From NCBI RefSeq assembly GCF_015686695.1, contig NZ_JADPMR010000001.1, forward strand, positions 3,022,990 to 3,086,989: DNA of 64,000 bases, given 5' to 3'. Below are positions 62,384 to 64,000 of this stretch, piece after piece (position 1 is the stretch's first letter; the number at the start of each line of letters is the position of its first letter). The notes beneath the pieces were generated by a model. That model made no database searches, was not told the origin of the DNA, and saw only the letters and a program-made list of their open reading frames with translations. The translations under genes were made by a program, and so were the position numbers. The DNA comes from Vibrio nitrifigilis (GTDB taxonomy: Bacteria > Pseudomonadota > Gammaproteobacteria > Enterobacterales > Vibrionaceae).

Positions 62384-62725
62384 CTAAGATTTTGAGTGAT
62401 ACATGGGTTGATGTTTTTGACTCGATTCTGACCAGAAATTGATGTTGAACTGCGCATCATCACTGAGTTCAATTCGATGCCAATATTGTGGTGGGCTGGT
62501 CGCAAATTGTCCTGCGTTAATAACCACGACCGCTTCTGGTTCAGTGGTGTGTTTTCATCAGCAAAGCCGTAGTAAGTCACCTGACCTTCCATCACACATA
62601 ACTGACCAAATACACCTTTAGCTGTATTGTCGATGATTAAGTAGTGCCTGAGGGACATTCTCTTTAGTGAAAAAAGGGGTTGAGCTGTTGAATCGTCCAA
62701 TTTTTGGAATACGTAGATGTGACAT
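62384..62725 (-). pseudogene. DUF1971 (YeaR/TehB-like) gene relic
   Basis: On the minus strand the three frames together spell a DUF1971 protein of about 114 aa: MSHLRIPK, then PFFTKENVPQALLNH, VFGQLCVMEGQVTYYGFADEN (joined frames), VVINAGQFATSPPQYWHRIEL and FNINFW. At least three single-base shifts break it. In E. coli the related yeaR is induced by nitrate and nitric oxide. It follows the norW relic on the same strand after 41 bp, so both may belong to a nitric-oxide response unit. Confidence 0.65.
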
Positions 62726-62766
62726 AGTTATATCCTCTCTGATTTAAATCGTATTCAGTTTAATAC

Positions 62767-63941
62767 TTATAGCATCTGGGCTTTATTGGTCGTTTGAGAC
62801 AACTCACGAAGCAGTGAAAATGCTTGAGTGATTTGTTTCGCCAGCTACGATAAAACCCGCCATTTGATTACGTTCATTTTCCGCTTTTGCCACAATGCCA
62901 GGTACTGAGAAAACTGTACATTCCACAGCACAATATTGTCAAAGTTGCCCGCAAGCTGAATGGGATAACTTGGTGTTTTCACTTTTATCATCGTAGGCGG
63001 AAGTGCTAATTGTGCATCTTGACCTAATAGCTGCTTGCCCCAGAACATTGGCGCTTAACACGATCGTGCTGAAGATAAGGCAATCAGGCGTCCCTGAATT
63101 TCAGCGCAATCGCCGCTAGTGCGTAACATTGGCAACCTGAAGTCTGTAGATGAGCATCAACAGCGATGCCCCTTGTTTACTTCAATTCCCGACTCTATAG
63201 CTAACTGGGTATGTGTACGTAAGCCGGTCAGCAGATATCACTACGTCTGATTCAATCACTTGACCACTAGTCAATGTAGCAACGTACGAGTTCTCTGAAC
63301 AGTTCAACTCGGCGACACTATTACCAGCGCCAAGTTGAATGCCCTTGCTAGTTGTTAAGCTGATTTTCTAGTGGTAACGCAATGAATTCGGGGATGAGAT
63401 TAGCTAACAGGTGCGGGTTTGGCTTCAACAACCGTCACTGCTTTACCCGCACTTGCCAGATCCATGGCAATACTCACACCGATCAAACCACCTCCTACAA
63501 CTAATACGCGTTTCGCGCTGCTAAGTTTTACTTGTGCTAATTGATACTCTTGTAATGAATTCAGCGTAATAACTTCATTACTTGCATTACCCGACATAGG
63601 GGTACAAACGCTTTTGCTCCTGTCGCAAACACTAATTTTGAATACTCATAAGAACGACCATTTGCCATCACTTGCTGCGCCCGTGTATCCACATTTTCGA
63701 TTAAAGTGTTGGCAAACAGCTCAATATTCTGCTCTTGGGCGAACTCTTCACCGTATTTCACGACTAAATCAAGAGCTGTTTGTTTTTTACTGAACACATG
63801 ACTCAAGTCTGGTTTGTTGTATTCCGCTCCGTCATCGGCAGTAAATACTTGAATCGGGATATGTGCGTCCATTCGACGCACAGTTTTAACTAACTGGTAA
63901 GCAGCAAAACCACTACCAATAATGACGATTGGTGCTTGCAT
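62767..63941 (-). pseudogene. norW: norW relic (nitric oxide reductase flavorubredoxin reductase)
   Basis: NorW passes electrons from NADH to flavorubredoxin NorV for nitric oxide detoxification. ATG 63941 has AAGGAG six bases upstream. Readable parts in order: IVIIGSGFAAYQLVKTVRR (FAD site), DGAEYNKPDLSHVFSK, LVFATGAKAFVP, ITLNSLQEYQLAQ, VLVVGGGLIGVSIAMDLA (NADH site), ESDVVISA, GIAVDAHLQTS, GDCAEIQGR, PPTMIKVKTPSYPIQLAG and QAFSLLRELS. The total span fits a 377-390 aa NorW, but at least six frame changes break it. norV would lie just beyond the right edge of the window. Confidence 0.75.
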
Positions 63942-63980
63942 CGCAGTCTCCTTAACCTTGTATTCAACAAATACGTCTTT

Positions 63981-63994
63981 ACCCAAGTGACATT
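63981..63994. repeat. Dispersed repeat end, copy D
   Basis: ACCCAAGTGACATT, identical to 52210-52223 and like the ends of copies A and B. Its body, if any, lies beyond the window. Confidence 0.35.
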
Positions 63995-64000
63995 CCGGGC

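Overview
The window looks like a chromosome segment of a gamma-proteobacterium of the family Vibrionaceae, most probably genus Vibrio. The reasons are the gene order (a division/cell-wall cluster without ddl, lpxC-dciA-secA-mutT, adjacent arcB and arcA, gltBD beside yhcC), protein sequences of Vibrio type, and short dispersed intergenic repeats. No tRNA, rRNA or CRISPR array was seen. Functional names rest on recognised motifs and family knowledge; no database search was run.

Layout. 1-9749: end of mraY, then murD, ftsW, murG, murC, ftsQ, ftsA, ftsZ, lpxC (peptidoglycan precursors, divisome, lipid A), with strong internal promoter candidates before ftsQ and lpxC. 9854-13993: dciA (reverse), secA, mutT. 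14094-19783: dapB and carAB. 19999-24135: a TSUP transporter, a LysR regulator overlapping it tail to tail, a VOC protein behind a large palindrome, pdxY and a TRIC-family membrane protein. 24189-27284: mtnN, a divergent CbiB-like protein, btuF and a DUF1499 lipoprotein. 27456-34863: gltD, gltB (reverse) and yhcC. 34898-38212: acetyltransferase, AraC regulator and acylating aldehyde dehydrogenase with a structured 3' UTR. 38523-44085: arcB, a lipoprotein, arcA, DUF3293, an RraA-family protein and a small outer-membrane-like protein. 44267-49292: thr promoter candidate, leader peptide, attenuator and thrABC. 49428-52880: grcA with a twin FNR-site promoter, nfo, an unrecognised 41-aa gene, ung and a hemerythrin-like protein. 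52936-55271: DUF3545 and a Na+:alanine/glycine symporter.

55361-62108 is accessory. Four tightly coupled genes encode two complete tyrosine recombinases (IntA, IntB), between them a recombinase-fold protein that has lost the catalytic residues (Tfp), and a small coiled-coil auxiliary protein (Srap). This is the core gene order of the strand-biased circularizing integrative elements (SEs, such as Tn6283) described from Vibrio. srap carries a frameshift at an A7 run. A 37-bp imperfect palindrome, a broken membrane-protein gene and an attC/VCR-like half site follow it.

62384-63941 holds broken copies of a DUF1971 (YeaR-like) gene and norW, both from nitric-oxide-stress functions. All four coding units after 60.6 kb are frame-broken, whereas none before it is. 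That means either real decay around the element or a stretch of poor sequence quality, and it must be settled before anything is concluded from the broken genes.

Shared themes are envelope growth and division on the left, and redox/anaerobic control on the right (ArcB-ArcA, FNR boxes at grcA and near arcA, hemerythrin, nitric-oxide relics).
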